Source: Leucogyrophana mollusca
Lineage: Eukaryota; Basidiomycota; Agaricomycetes; Boletales
Length of the DNA: 18,904 nt
NCBI GenBank assembly: GCA_021014945.1
Contig: MU266723.1
Coordinates: 1 to 18,904 of the forward strand
Direction of reading: 5' to 3'
Of the stretch, positions 18,744 to 18,904 are shown one piece after another. Position 1 is the first letter of the stretch; every line of letters starts with the position of its first letter. Both the position numbers and the translations under genes were made by a program. The notes below the pieces were generated by a model. It ran no database searches. It was not told the DNA's origin and saw nothing but the letters and a program-made list of their open reading frames with translations.

Positions 18744-18904
18744 ATGTCGACGTCAACAAGCTCCATCAAGTCTTCAGCCGTGCGCCGTGTGCCGCGCCCC
18801 CCGACGAAGGTTTTCAAGGGGCACACTGAGGATGTCTGGTGCGTTGCGTATTTCCCGGACGGTCGACATATTGCGAGCGCATCCGGCGACAAGACTGTGA
18901 TCAT
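18744..18904 (+). CDS. WD40-repeat protein, N-terminal part, cut by the right edge
   Basis: ATG at 18744 opens a frame that is still open at base 18904 (53 codons plus 2 bases). After a short Ser/Thr-rich and basic N terminus it reads KVFKGHTEDVWCVAYFPDGR and then IASASGDKTV. This is the first WD40 blade, with the GH dipeptide, the V-x-x-V-A-x-x-PDG strand pair and the S-x-S-x-DKTV strand. WD40 propellers act as protein-interaction scaffolds, and more blades should follow outside the window. The minus-strand frame covering the same bases is a shadow. The start is the first ATG after the CT-rich leader and sits in a good context (GCCATGTCG). Confidence 0.8.
   Translation, partial: MSTSTSSIKSSAVRRVPRPPTKVFKGHTEDVWCVAYFPDGRHIASASGDKTVI

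Noticed and set aside
1..18904. CRISPR array, bacterial operon, tRNA or rRNA gene
   Set aside because: There are no regularly spaced identical repeats, the introns show a eukaryotic fungus, and I saw no cloverleaf or rRNA-like conserved sequence.

Overview
The window looks like nuclear DNA from a basidiomycete fungus, most likely an Agaricomycete. The reasons are many short introns (about 47-65 bp) with GT..AG borders and CTRAY-type branch points, and gene families that are expanded in mushroom-forming fungi: a TKL-type kinase, a BTB/POZ-like protein, an OrdA-like P450, a WD40 protein and a very large multi-exon transposase-like protein. The species cannot be named from the sequence.

Layout. 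(1) 1-335, minus: the start of a protein of unknown function that runs off the left edge. (2) About 665-1182, minus: the C-terminal half of a BTB/POZ-type protein with a frame break. (3) About 1600-3824: mostly non-coding, with a diverged duplicated segment around 2690-2960 and a weak coding-like stretch at 3328-3578. (4) 3825-8842, minus: the main feature, a six-exon gene that rebuilds to about 1564 codons with every splice phase consistent. It has an N-terminal Cys/His finger, a central region resembling P-element/THAP9-like RNase H transposases, and C-terminal zinc-knuckle-like clusters. Two in-frame TGA codons interrupt it, so this copy appears dead. (5) 9240-9490: a telomere-motif-like inverted repeat with a 17 bp perfect arm on each side and an internal 16 bp minisatellite. 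(6) 9866-10738, plus: a three-finger C2H2 protein whose third finger has lost two zinc ligands. (7) 11168-12815, plus: a TKL-type protein kinase with all catalytic residues present, one probable GC-AG intron and an unresolved 5' end. (8) About 13555-14876, minus: a cytochrome P450 pseudogene, recognisable only as scattered pieces. (9) 14877-18743: about 3.9 kb without a supportable gene. (10) 18744-18904, plus: the first residues of a WD40-repeat protein, cut by the right edge.

I see no operon or pathway logic. The region reads as a fast-evolving accessory segment, with a dead mobile-element-like gene, a dead P450, a broken BTB gene and a zinc-finger gene losing a finger, next to an apparently intact kinase and WD40 start. 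The most interesting object is the large minus-strand transposase-like family member and the way it has decayed.
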